This document shows positions 36,139-44,232 of a DNA stretch of 64,000 nt, piece after piece (positions within the stretch are counted from its first letter, which is position 1; the number at the start of each line of letters is the position of its first letter). Below the pieces are notes generated by a model that saw only the letters and a list, made by a program, of their open reading frames with translations, was not told where the DNA came from and did not search any database. The position numbers and the translations under genes are program-made. Origin of the DNA: Thalassospira povalilytica (GTDB lineage Bacteria > Pseudomonadota > Alphaproteobacteria > Rhodospirillales > Thalassospiraceae); assembly GCF_002844235.1 (NCBI RefSeq), contig NZ_PGTS01000001.1:868001-932000 (forward strand). Reading direction: 5' to 3'.

Positions 36139-37104
36139 TCAGCCATTCGCACCGTTCATGCGCAACGGAAATGCGCCGGGACGATGGATCCATTGGCTTG
36201 GTCGAAATGCGACTAGGCGTTCCGCCCCGTCATAATTTGCCAGCATGGCACCGCCCATGATGATTTCGGCATTGCCGGTAATCTGCAACATGTCGCCATT
36301 GGTAAAATCAACAAATACCAGTCCGGCCCGCGGATTGATCAAAAGATTGCCCAGCGTGTTAAAGAACCGGTTTCCGGCATAATCGGGAATGATCAGGGTT
36401 CCGTCATCCTCGATATGGACAAAGCCCGGATTGCCGCCGCGATGCGATACATCGACATCCCGCCTTTGATCATCATGATCGATATAGGACGCGATGAAAA
36501 ATGTGTCGCTGCGCGCAATCAATGCACGGGCATCGTTTGAAAGGTCATGCTCGCCACGGGTAATTGTGGCGCCTGCGGGCGCAGAATGACGGGCAATGTC
36601 GAGATCGCGCGGGGTGATATATTTCGGGCAATTGCCAAAACTGTGCCCGACCGTGATGTCAAATGATGTCTCATTTGTGCGACTGATTGTCCCATTCAGA
36701 CGATTGCGCCGACGGGTATGAAGCTCGATCCCCAGTAATCCGATGGCATCGCCGTCTTCCATCCCGGCATCAGCCGGGTCATTCCCGTCGCGCGGTAGCG
36801 TTACGGCAAGGTGATAGATATCTGTCGCAAACAAAAAGCCCGGCTTGTTGGCGCGAAGGGTGGCCCACGGTCTGCCATCGGGATCGACACTGCCCAATAC
36901 GACGAATGGCAGTTGCGGGTAAAACAGGCGGTGCTGTTCGATCAAATGATCGCGCAGCACCTTGCGCCCGACTTCCTCCATACGGGCATCGACACCCAGA
37001 ATTTGCTGAAGACGGATTTCTCCAGCATGCCAGGGGGTGGGGGCACCATCCGACACAGGCGGTCGGGGGAAGTGCGGGTTGTGGGTGTCGATGCGATCAG
37101 ACAT
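36139..37104 (-). CDS. Pyridoxamine-5'-phosphate-oxidase-like FMN-binding protein
   Basis: A 321-aa protein with two split-barrel PNPOx-like segments: FVVLGSVDPDGRPWATLRANKPGF (about 68-92) and FFIASYIDHDDQRRDVDVSHRGG (about 200-222). Segments of this type bind flavin and occur alone or fused to ferredoxin reductase; no reductase domain is present here. The ATG at 37102-37104 has GAAGGAC upstream; a TTG five codons earlier is less likely. The substrate is unknown. It follows the GST gene on the same strand. Confidence 0.8.
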   Translation of the reverse strand: MSDRIDTHNPHFPRPPVSDGAPTPWHAGEIRLQQILGVDARMEEVGRKVLRDHLIEQHRLFYPQLPFVVLGSVDPDGRPWATLRANKPGFLFATDIYHLAVTLPRDGNDPADAGMEDGDAIGLLGIELHTRRRNRLNGTISRTNETSFDITVGHSFGNCPKYITPRDLDIARHSAPAGATITRGEHDLSNDARALIARSDTFFIASYIDHDDQRRDVDVSHRGGNPGFVHIEDDGTLIIPDYAGNRFFNTLGNLLINPRAGLVFVDFTNGDMLQITGNAEIIMGGAMLANYDGAERLVAFRPSQWIHRPGAFPLRMNGANG

Positions 37105-37126
37105 GGGGGCGTCCTTCAAACAAGGG

Positions 37127-37166
37127 GGCAGCAGGCAACAGGCAACAGGCAGGTGGCAGTAGGCAT
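37127..37166. repeat. Short GGCAACA-type tandem repeats
   Basis: Degenerate 7-bp units (GGCAGCA, GGCAACA, GGCAACA, GGCAGGT, GGCAGTA) lie between the GST and PNPOx-like genes. They look like slippage-prone spacer DNA. Confidence 0.55.
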
Positions 37167-37184
37167 GGGGTCAGGACCGGGCGT

Positions 37185-37802
37185 TCAGGAAGAGGCCAGC
37201 ATCTCGGCCGGGGCATGCATGAAGGGCACAAAACCCGGCAATTCTTCGATCCGCGACAGCCAGTCGCGCACCTTGCCATAGCCCGCAAGATCAACATTGC
37301 CTTCTGGCGCGCGGGCGACATAGCTGTAAAGTGCGACATCGGCGATGGTCGGATGATCGGCTGCCAGCCAGTTCTGGGTGTTCAGATGGGCTTCCATTAA
37401 ACCAAGGATGGCATGGGCGCGCGCAATCACTTCATGGGGGTCAAAAGGTGCGCCAAACAGGGTCACAAGACGGGCGGCACCGGGGCCAAATGCGATCTGA
37501 CCTGCCGCAACCGACAGCCATCGCTGTATGCTGGCGGCACCTTTTGGGTCTTCGGGCAGCCAGTTGGTCACCCCCTGCTTCTTGGCAAGATAGACCAGAA
37601 TGGCATTTGAATCGGAAATCACCGTCTCGCCATCCTGCAGGACAGGAACCTGCCCAAACGGATTAAGTGCGAGAAAGTCGGGCTTCTTGTGCGCGCCGCT
37701 GGCAAGATCGACTTCGACCAATTCATGATCAAGCCCCAAAAGGCCAAGCATCAAGACCGCACGATGGGCATGCCCGGAAATCGGATGGTAATAGAGTTTC
37801 AT
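37185..37802 (-). CDS. Glutathione S-transferase
   Basis: A 205-aa cytoplasmic GST. The N-terminal thioredoxin fold has [29 protein letters not shown] and the GSH-binding [11 protein letters not shown] motif; a helical C-terminal domain follows. A Ser or Tyr early in the fold would be the catalytic residue. It diverges from a LysR gene across about 130 bp, which suggests regulation by it. Confidence 0.92.
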   Translation of the reverse strand: MKLYYHPISGHAHRAVLMLGLLGLDHELVEVDLASGAHKKPDFLALNPFGQVPVLQDGETVISDSNAILVYLAKKQGVTNWLPEDPKGAASIQRWLSVAAGQIAFGPGAARLVTLFGAPFDPHEVIARAHAILGLMEAHLNTQNWLAADHPTIADVALYSYVARAPEGNVDLAGYGKVRDWLSRIEELPGFVPFMHAPAEMLASS

Positions 37803-37934
37803 GGCAGGTTTCCCTGTGATTGCGCTGTAAATGTCGTGCCATGATGTCTGTTTCGTAAAACTTATAGAATTCTCATCATCTGCAATTTATTATTCCGTTA
37901 AATGAAATAATATTCGTTGCGAAGGAGGCGATAC

Positions 37935-38849
37935 ATGGATCGCTTTAACGCCATGAAGGTCTATGTGCGTGTGGCCGAGGAACAAGGCTTTGCCGCTGCG
38001 GCCCGCGCCCTGAATATGAGCCCTGCCGCCGTCACCCGGACCATTGCCCAGCTTGAAGATATCATCGGCGCGCGGCTTCTGATCCGCACGACACGCACAG
38101 TCACAATGACCGAGGCCGGGACACGCTACCTGGCTGATTGCAAACGGTTGCTGGCGGATTTGCACGAAGTCGAAGCTGCGGCTGGCGGGGCATATGCCCG
38201 CCCAAGCGGGATGTTGTCGATTACCGCACCTGTGCAGTTCGGACAGATGCATGTTGCCCCGATTGTCGGACGCTATCTTGATCAATATCCCGACATGCGC
38301 GCACGCCTGATGCTGTTTGACCGCATCGTCAATATCGTCGAAGAAGGCATCGACCTTGCGGTGCGGATCGGTCATCTTGCCGATTCATCGCTTTCTGCCA
38401 TCCGCATCGGGCAGGTGCGCCAGGTGGTTTGTGGCGCGCCGGCCTATTTTGACCGTGTCGGGGTGCCTGAAATCCCCGCGGATCTGGCCGGGCACCGGAT
38501 CATTGCCACCACCGGTTCATCGGCAAGGCTTGATTGGCAATTCAACACATTGTCGGGGGCCGGGCGCAAAATACAGGTATCCCCGGATGCCAGATGGCAG
38601 ACCAATTCGATCGAAGCGGCGCGAAAAGCCGTAATTGACGGGTGGGGGATCATGCGCATGTTGTCCTATCAGGCCGCACCCTTCATTTCCAATGGCAGCC
38701 TCCAAACCGTGCTTGATGATCATGCCCCCGACCCGGTGCCGGTTCATCTGGTCCATCCCGAAGGCCGCCACGCCCCGGCAAAGGTCCGAAGCTTTATCGA
38801 TCTTGCGGTCGAAATCCTGCGATCAAACCCGGTTTTGAATTCCGATTAG
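37935..38849 (+). CDS. LysR-family regulator
   Basis: A 304-aa regulator. The ATG at 37935 is favoured by GGAGG eight nt upstream and gives MDRFNAMKVYVRVAEEQGF, the usual first HTH helix, then ALNMSPAAVTRTIAQLED and LLIRTTRTVTMTEAG. The effector domain occupies about 90-300. It diverges from the GST gene and is likely its regulator. It is convergent, 29 bp apart, with the membrane flavodoxin gene. Confidence 0.92.
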   Translation: MDRFNAMKVYVRVAEEQGFAAAARALNMSPAAVTRTIAQLEDIIGARLLIRTTRTVTMTEAGTRYLADCKRLLADLHEVEAAAGGAYARPSGMLSITAPVQFGQMHVAPIVGRYLDQYPDMRARLMLFDRIVNIVEEGIDLAVRIGHLADSSLSAIRIGQVRQVVCGAPAYFDRVGVPEIPADLAGHRIIATTGSSARLDWQFNTLSGAGRKIQVSPDARWQTNSIEAARKAVIDGWGIMRMLSYQAAPFISNGSLQTVLDDHAPDPVPVHLVHPEGRHAPAKVRSFIDLAVEILRSNPVLNSD

Positions 38850-38878
38850 TCATGCCGGGCTGACCGAGGAACCTGGGT

Positions 38879-39541
38879 CTATTTGCCTTGATGATCTGCC
38901 GTTTGATCAGTCAGTTCCCAGCGTGCATCGATTTCCTGAAGCATATCCTCGGTCGATAGCTGCTGACCCATGCGCCCGCGTTTGACAAAGCGATGATCAA
39001 AGGAAACAGCACCATTTGTCCGGACAAGATCACGAAATTCGTCAATGAAGCTTTGTTCAAATTTGCTGTTAAAGGTGTTGAACAAAACCACCCGTTTGCC
39101 ATCAAAACGATGATGGCGGGCAAATTCCCAGATCGGCGGTACAGGGCTGTAAAGCCAGATCGGTGATCCGAGATAGATCGTGTCATAGGGGCTAAGGTCA
39201 ATCTCGGCGGGTGTCACAGCCGCCTGATGGTTGCGGGCATCGATTAAAGCCCTGATCCAGCCGATAATGCCAAGTTTGTAATCGGGGGCCTCAATCCGGA
39301 AAATGCGCGCGCCAAGCTGATCTGCGACATGATGGGATGCAAGGGCCGTGTTCCCGGATCTGGAAAAGAAAACGACCGCGGTGGTGCTTTCAGACACAGC
39401 TTCACGCTGTTGCGCGCTCAGGAACTTTTCGGCCTGACGTGCCTGACTGTTTTCTGTTTGTGTGACAAAAAGCGTAACGGAAAGTGCGCCAATTACCGCG
39501 ATGGCGACAATACCGATCACAATCCAATGCCATAACACCAT
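38879..39541 (-). CDS. Membrane-anchored flavodoxin-like protein
   Basis: A 220-aa protein with one N-terminal helix (about 3-26) followed by a basic/polar segment, so the positive-inside rule puts the rest in the cytoplasm. The FMN loop is VVFFSRSGNTALAS (about 56-69), and YDTIYLGSPIWLYSPVPPIW is the typical second FMN-contact region. Such proteins resemble flavodoxins involved in quinone or haem-precursor redox chemistry; the partner is unknown. It starts 9 nt after the cyclase stop codon, so the two are probably co-transcribed. Confidence 0.83.
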   Translation of the reverse strand: MVLWHWIVIGIVAIAVIGALSVTLFVTQTENSQARQAEKFLSAQQREAVSESTTAVVFFSRSGNTALASHHVADQLGARIFRIEAPDYKLGIIGWIRALIDARNHQAAVTPAEIDLSPYDTIYLGSPIWLYSPVPPIWEFARHHRFDGKRVVLFNTFNSKFEQSFIDEFRDLVRTNGAVSFDHRFVKRGRMGQQLSTEDMLQEIDARWELTDQTADHQGK

Positions 39542-39550
39542 GATGTTTTC

Positions 39551-40768
39551 TTATGCCTGTTGCAGGTTCAAAGGAGACAGGATTTCGATCGGATGGCCTA
39601 TATTGCGCAGTTCAAAGGTGCCGTGGGAATGCCAATTGCCGGGCCGGATGGCTGCAAAGGCATCCGATACCAGTACTGTCTGCGACAGTTCCTTGCACTT
39701 TGCTTCGATGCGGGCGGCTTCGTTGGCAGCACTGCCGATAACGGTGAATTCAATCCGTTCCTTGGTTCCGATATTGCCATACATCACCTTGCCGGTATGA
39801 AGCCCGATCCCGAATTCAAGGGACGGTTCCCCGCGTGCCTTTCGGTCCTCATTGATTGTTTGCGCACGCTTCATCGCGTCATGGGCAACGGCCAGCGCCG
39901 CATCACAGGCATCAATGTCGCGCTCATAACGCTCAAACGGAAAAATCGCCAGTGACGCATCACCAATATAGCGCAAGACCTCGCCGCCACCGGCAATTAC
40001 GGCACCTGCGGTAATGTCGTAATAGTCATTCAGAACTTCCAGAAATCCCTGAAATCCATATCGCTCGGCCAATTTGGATGACTGTCGAAGATCGCAGAAC
40101 AGGATGACGGCTTCGATCAGGTCGCCGTCACCGCGCTGGATTTGTCCGGACAGAACACGGTCGGTGGAATAATTTCCAAGATAGGCCCTAAGGATGTCGC
40201 CAACCAGACGGCGTTGCGACAATCCCTTGATTTCAGCGCTAAGCGGAAGTCGCAGACGTTGCAAAAGTGCGACGGCCTTTTCGTCAAATCCGCCGGGCGC
40301 ATTTGTTGTCCAGCTAAATATCGTGCCTTCCTGACCAATGAGGTTGGTTTTGCGGTCGTCAAAACCGGTCAGTTGAATGATGTAGTCGGTAGCACCTTCG
40401 GCGGCGAAGCGACTGAAAATCTCGAAGCGGTCGCGGTCCCTGCCATTGATCTGATATCGGGCTTCTTCCTTGCCGTTCAGGAATGTCTCGCGGACGGGGC
40501 TTTTTAGCCATGCGTCGCTTTTTTCAAGCCCGCGGTCATAGGTTTCGGCAACAATGCCTTTGCCGCGTGACCAGGAATAGCTGCCCGCGACAAAAAGCGG
40601 ATGAAGCATTGGCATCCCGATATGCACACGGATCAGATCAAGGCCGGCTTCGTTCAGCTTTTCCACCAGTTCGGTCAGAAGCGTTTCGACATCCCATCCC
40701 TGAATGGAGCGCCGGTGCAACCAGTTGCTCAGTTCATCGTAAAGGCTGTCGCTTGTCATCGAATTCAT
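39551..40768 (-). CDS. Class III adenylate/guanylate cyclase
   Basis: A 405-aa soluble protein with an N-terminal sensory-like region (about 1-190, in which I recognise no sure domain) and a C-terminal cyclase domain (about 215-390). The metal-binding Asp residues are Asp226 (FCDLRQSSKL) and Asp270 (YIGDASLAIF). The transition-state residues are Asn349 and Arg353 (NEAARIE). The two purine-contact positions, usually Lys and Asp in adenylate cyclases, read Arg266 and Glu340, so specificity is uncertain. It is the first gene of a pair with the flavodoxin. Confidence 0.87.
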   Translation of the reverse strand: MNSMTSDSLYDELSNWLHRRSIQGWDVETLLTELVEKLNEAGLDLIRVHIGMPMLHPLFVAGSYSWSRGKGIVAETYDRGLEKSDAWLKSPVRETFLNGKEEARYQINGRDRDRFEIFSRFAAEGATDYIIQLTGFDDRKTNLIGQEGTIFSWTTNAPGGFDEKAVALLQRLRLPLSAEIKGLSQRRLVGDILRAYLGNYSTDRVLSGQIQRGDGDLIEAVILFCDLRQSSKLAERYGFQGFLEVLNDYYDITAGAVIAGGGEVLRYIGDASLAIFPFERYERDIDACDAALAVAHDAMKRAQTINEDRKARGEPSLEFGIGLHTGKVMYGNIGTKERIEFTVIGSAANEAARIEAKCKELSQTVLVSDAFAAIRPGNWHSHGTFELRNIGHPIEILSPLNLQQA

Positions 40769-40801
40769 GAAGTCCCCGTGATTGCTACCGGATGCGTTAA
40801 C

Positions 40802-41707
40802 TTATCTGGGAATTGACGGACGGTATCGCACGGCATCAAGGAAAAGTTTGAAGGCTGGCGAATGGTGACGACGGCTCGGATAATACAGATGATACCCCGG
40901 AAGCGGCGGCACAGCATCATCAAGTACCTTGATCAATTTGCCTGAACTTAATGCATTGGTCACCTGATCTTCAGGAAGATAGCCAAGACCAACACCGTCA
41001 AGCGTCGCATCAAGAATCAGATCAATGGTGTTAAAGACGAGCGGCCCGTCCATCCTGACCCGGATTTCTTCGCCATCCTGCATCAAGCGCCATGCATTGA
41101 GGGTTTCCGAACTCGGAAGACGCAGATTAATGCCGCGATGTCTGGCGAGGTCCCGCGGGCTTTTAGGGGCAGGGTGGCTTTCGAAATATTCTGGCGACCC
41201 GACGATGCACATCGGGATATCTGCGCTGATCCGCATGGCAATCATATCGCGCGCCACATGTTCGCCCAGACGGACGCCTGCATCAAAACGGTCGCTGACT
41301 ACATCGGCCAATCCGTAATCCACCGTGATCTCGACCGTAATATCGGGATTGGATTTCAAAAGGGCGGACATTGCCGGATTAAGCACCGTCTTGGCAGCAT
41401 GTTCGACAGAGGTGATCCGGATCGTTCCGGCGGGCTTGTCACGAAATTCGCTTAGATCAGCGATGCTTTGATCAAGTTCATGAAGCATCGGTGCAAGTTG
41501 ATCGACCAGTCGCTGGCCAGCTTCGGTTGGCGCAACACTTCGCGTTGTGCGCGCCAGCAACCGAACCCCCAGCCGTTCTTCAAGGCGACGGACAATTTGG
41601 CTAAGTGCTGATTGCGACAGGCCAAGTTTACCGGCAGCACGGGTAAAACTGCGTGCTTCGGCAACGACGACAAAGGCTGTGAGATCGGCCATTTCATCCC
41701 GGCGCAT
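40802..41707 (-). CDS. LysR-family regulator
   Basis: A 301-aa regulator with the HTH region ADLTAFVVVAEARSFTRAAG, LGLSQSALSQIVRRLEERLG and LLARTTRSVAPTEAG. The start could also be the Met six codons in. The effector domain has the usual order, with GVGLGYLPEDQV late in the protein. It diverges from the alpha/beta hydrolase gene, about 190 bp away, and probably controls it. Confidence 0.92.
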   Translation of the reverse strand: MRRDEMADLTAFVVVAEARSFTRAAGKLGLSQSALSQIVRRLEERLGVRLLARTTRSVAPTEAGQRLVDQLAPMLHELDQSIADLSEFRDKPAGTIRITSVEHAAKTVLNPAMSALLKSNPDITVEITVDYGLADVVSDRFDAGVRLGEHVARDMIAMRISADIPMCIVGSPEYFESHPAPKSPRDLARHRGINLRLPSSETLNAWRLMQDGEEIRVRMDGPLVFNTIDLILDATLDGVGLGYLPEDQVTNALSSGKLIKVLDDAVPPLPGYHLYYPSRRHHSPAFKLFLDAVRYRPSIPR

Positions 41708-41897
41708 TTATCACCTGACTTATAAGTTCATGCACAATTCAGTATCTAATCACTTTCTTGGCGATGCGCTACCTTTTGTTTGTCGCTGATTGATCGACGG
41801 TTTCGGACTGTCCTCTGTTCCCGGACCCGACATATGTGACGCAGAGTTTCTGAAATGTCCGCAGGACGGACAGAGTTGCAATGATAGGAGAGTTAAG

Positions 41898-42869
41898 ATG
41901 TCTCGCATGTCGAAGGAGCGTATGGAAGCAGCATTCAAACAGCTCGAAACCATTTCGCCGGAAGACTACGCAAAGGTCCAGGGACTTGCGGAGATTGTGC
42001 GACCGTTGCGCAGCGTGATCCACAAGACCCCGGATGATTACGGTATGACCGGCTGGCATGATCTGGTGATCCCGTCAGATGATGGCGTGCCGCTGGAAGC
42101 CTGGTACATCCCGGCAAAGGGCGGTGAAAGCAACAAGCTTGTGATTTTCAACCATGCACTTCCGATGTGTCGTGCCGGCTTCCCCGGGCATCTTGGCGCA
42201 CCATGGAGTGCCTATGACGCGGTCGAAATCGACTTTGTCATTCAATACAAACATCTTACCGATGCGGGCTATAACGTCCTGACATACGACATCCGCAATC
42301 ATGGCAACAGCGGGGCTGCCAATGGCGGGCTAAGCGGGATTGGACAATGGGAATGGCGCGACTGCGTCGGTGTAAAGAAGTTCGTCGATAACCACCCCCG
42401 TCTGTCGAAAATGAAGGTAGCACTGTATAGTCAGTGCATGGGTGGAAACTCGCAATATCACGCCATTCATCGCCATCCGGAGCTTTTTGAAAATGTCAGC
42501 TGCATGGTCAGCCCGATGGTCGTTTCAATGTCGGCAATCTATGACGCTTTCTCGGAGCTTCAGGGCGTTTCGCAATATCAGGAACTGATCGATCTTGAAT
42601 TGCTCAAGATGGGTGGTTTTGTTGCAGCCGAAATGACCCCGCATCTTTGGGCGCCAAGTGTCACGATGCCGGTTCTGATGGTGCAGGTTCTCGAAGATGC
42701 ATGGACCCGCAACCCGGTTGACGGACAGACAACCTTTGATCTTCTGGGCAGCAAGGAAAAGGAACTGTTTTGGATCGAAGATACGCCCCACCGGTTCAAG
42801 GATGGCTATAACCATTTCGGTCGCCATCCGGAAAACGTCCTGTCGTTCCTTGCAAAACATATGGGCTGA
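41898..42869 (+). CDS. Alpha/beta hydrolase with Cys at the nucleophile position
   Basis: A 323-aa cytoplasmic hydrolase. The ATG at 41898 has AGGAG upstream; the open frame extending to 41790 is ignored. Features in order are an oxyanion-region IFNHALPM, a YDIRNHGNSG strand-turn, and ALYSQCMGGNS, where the usual Gly-X-Ser-X-Gly has Cys180. A late acidic residue and the His in HFGRHPENVL could complete a triad. Dienelactone hydrolases use Cys in this place, but the rest of the sequence is not clearly of that family. The substrate is unknown. It ends at a strong terminator. Confidence 0.82.
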   Translation: MSRMSKERMEAAFKQLETISPEDYAKVQGLAEIVRPLRSVIHKTPDDYGMTGWHDLVIPSDDGVPLEAWYIPAKGGESNKLVIFNHALPMCRAGFPGHLGAPWSAYDAVEIDFVIQYKHLTDAGYNVLTYDIRNHGNSGAANGGLSGIGQWEWRDCVGVKKFVDNHPRLSKMKVALYSQCMGGNSQYHAIHRHPELFENVSCMVSPMVVSMSAIYDAFSELQGVSQYQELIDLELLKMGGFVAAEMTPHLWAPSVTMPVLMVQVLEDAWTRNPVDGQTTFDLLGSKEKELFWIEDTPHRFKDGYNHFGRHPENVLSFLAKHMG

Positions 42870-42887
42870 TACTGTACTGATATCCAA

Positions 42888-42923
42888 AAAACGCGAATGC
42901 CTTAAATGCGGCATTCGCGTTTT
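42888..42923 (+). terminator. Terminator after the alpha/beta hydrolase
   Basis: AAAACGCGAATGCC (42888-42901) and GGCATTCGCGTTTT (42910-42923) form a 14-bp perfect stem, ending in T residues. Confidence 0.92.
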
Positions 42924-42977
42924 GCGTGTGATATCGTGGGTCGGTTGGTGATGCTGATGTGACTGGGGATCACGGGA

Positions 42978-43748
42978 ATGGTAATGGCGTTGTTGCGCAC
43001 GGTTGGCCGGATCGGGATTGATGCCATCCTGCCGCCGCGCTGTGGCGGGTGTGGCGCGATTACCGAAACCACCCATGCGGTCTGTGCCGATTGCTGGGCG
43101 GGATTACGGTTCATATCGGCCCCGCAATGTGCCTGTTGCGGTTATCCGTTTGAACTTGATGATAGCGCTAACATCAACGGAAATGAACAGCCTGACGGAC
43201 AGGTGCTGTGTGGAAACTGTCTGCAAAAGAAACCGGATTTTGATCTGGCGCGGGCTGCACTTGTTTATGATGATCACAGCCGCGATTATCTGCTTCGGTT
43301 CAAACATGCTGATCGCACCGATCTGACCCCGCTTTTGGCACGCTGGCTTTATCAGTGTGGCAAGGGAATCTGGGATCAGGCGGATTTGATTGTGCCGGTC
43401 CCGCTGCATCGGCGGCGGTTATTGCATCGTCGCTATAACCAGTCGGGATTGCTGGCCGCCAGATTATCAAAAATGACCGGTATTCCCTGGGATGGATTGG
43501 TGCTGGGGCGCAAGCGAAACACGCGCAGTCTTGGCGGGCTTGGTCCGTCATCGCGCAAACGTGAAGTCGGCGGTGCTTTTGCCATTGATGACACGCGGGC
43601 GCAGCTTTGCGGGCTTGATGGCGGGCGGGTTGTTTTGATTGATGATGTGCTGACAACCGGGGCAACCGCCAATGCCTGTGCCCGGGCGTTGAAGCAGTCG
43701 GGCGTCATGCACGTATCTGTGATCACGGTTGCACGCGTCGTACGATGA
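42978..43748 (+). CDS. comF: ComF-family phosphoribosyltransferase-like protein
   Basis: A 256-aa ComF protein. The N-terminal zinc finger has paired Cys in CGGCG, CADC, CACCG and CGNC; the C-terminal PRTase motif is VVLIDDVLTTGATANA. In competent bacteria ComF helps DNA uptake after transport; in alphaproteobacteria it is part of a conserved housekeeping cluster and its role is not proven. It is followed about 125 bp later by grxC. Confidence 0.92.
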   Translation: MVMALLRTVGRIGIDAILPPRCGGCGAITETTHAVCADCWAGLRFISAPQCACCGYPFELDDSANINGNEQPDGQVLCGNCLQKKPDFDLARAALVYDDHSRDYLLRFKHADRTDLTPLLARWLYQCGKGIWDQADLIVPVPLHRRRLLHRRYNQSGLLAARLSKMTGIPWDGLVLGRKRNTRSLGGLGPSSRKREVGGAFAIDDTRAQLCGLDGGRVVLIDDVLTTGATANACARALKQSGVMHVSVITVARVVR

Positions 43749-43872
43749 CGCGTTGCAAAAAATCTGTTATACAGCCGTCATCAGAACAGTTTTCCGCGCC
43801 GTATCAAATGTTCAAAGCCCGGTTTACGGGGCTTTTGGCATGATCGGCTGCTTGAAAAAGGATGAATGCCCA

Positions 43873-44130
43873 ATGGCAAAAGTTGAAGTATATGCCACCG
43901 AATGGTGCCCCTATTGCAAACGTGCCCGCAAGCTTCTTGAAGAAAAAGGCGCGAAATATCAGCTGATCGACGTGATGATGGAGCCGAAGCGCAAAAAGGA
44001 AATGATGGACCGTGCCAATGGCCGTCATACCGTGCCGCAGATCTTCATCAATGACGAACATATCGGCGGCTGCGACGAACTGATGGCGCTTGAAGCTGCT
44101 GACAAGCTTGACGCAAAACTGTCAGCATAA
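43873..44130 (+). CDS. grxC: Glutaredoxin 3
   Basis: An 85-aa dithiol glutaredoxin with the active site WCPYC (Cys12, Cys15), the cis-Pro in TVPQIFIND and the GSH-contact GGCDELMAL. It reduces disulfides and glutathionylated proteins in the cytoplasm. The ATG at 43873 gives the family length, with AAGGAT about 12 nt upstream. The comF-grxC order is conserved in alphaproteobacteria. Confidence 0.96.
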   Translation: MAKVEVYATEWCPYCKRARKLLEEKGAKYQLIDVMMEPKRKKEMMDRANGRHTVPQIFINDEHIGGCDELMALEAADKLDAKLSA

Positions 44131-44157
44131 ATCAGGTCATCCTGACCTGCACATGTT

Positions 44158-44190
44158 AAAAACCCCGGCCTTTTTGTGGCCGGGGTTTTT
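44158..44190. terminator. Terminator after grxC
   Basis: AAAAACCCCGGCC (44158-44170) and GGCCGGGGTTTTT (44178-44190) form a 13-bp stem with T-runs on both strands, so it may also serve the convergent oxidoreductase operon. Confidence 0.93.
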
Positions 44191-44232
44191 TGTTGGTGGC
44201 ACGGGGGACGGGGCGAGACTGATTTGCGAAAA

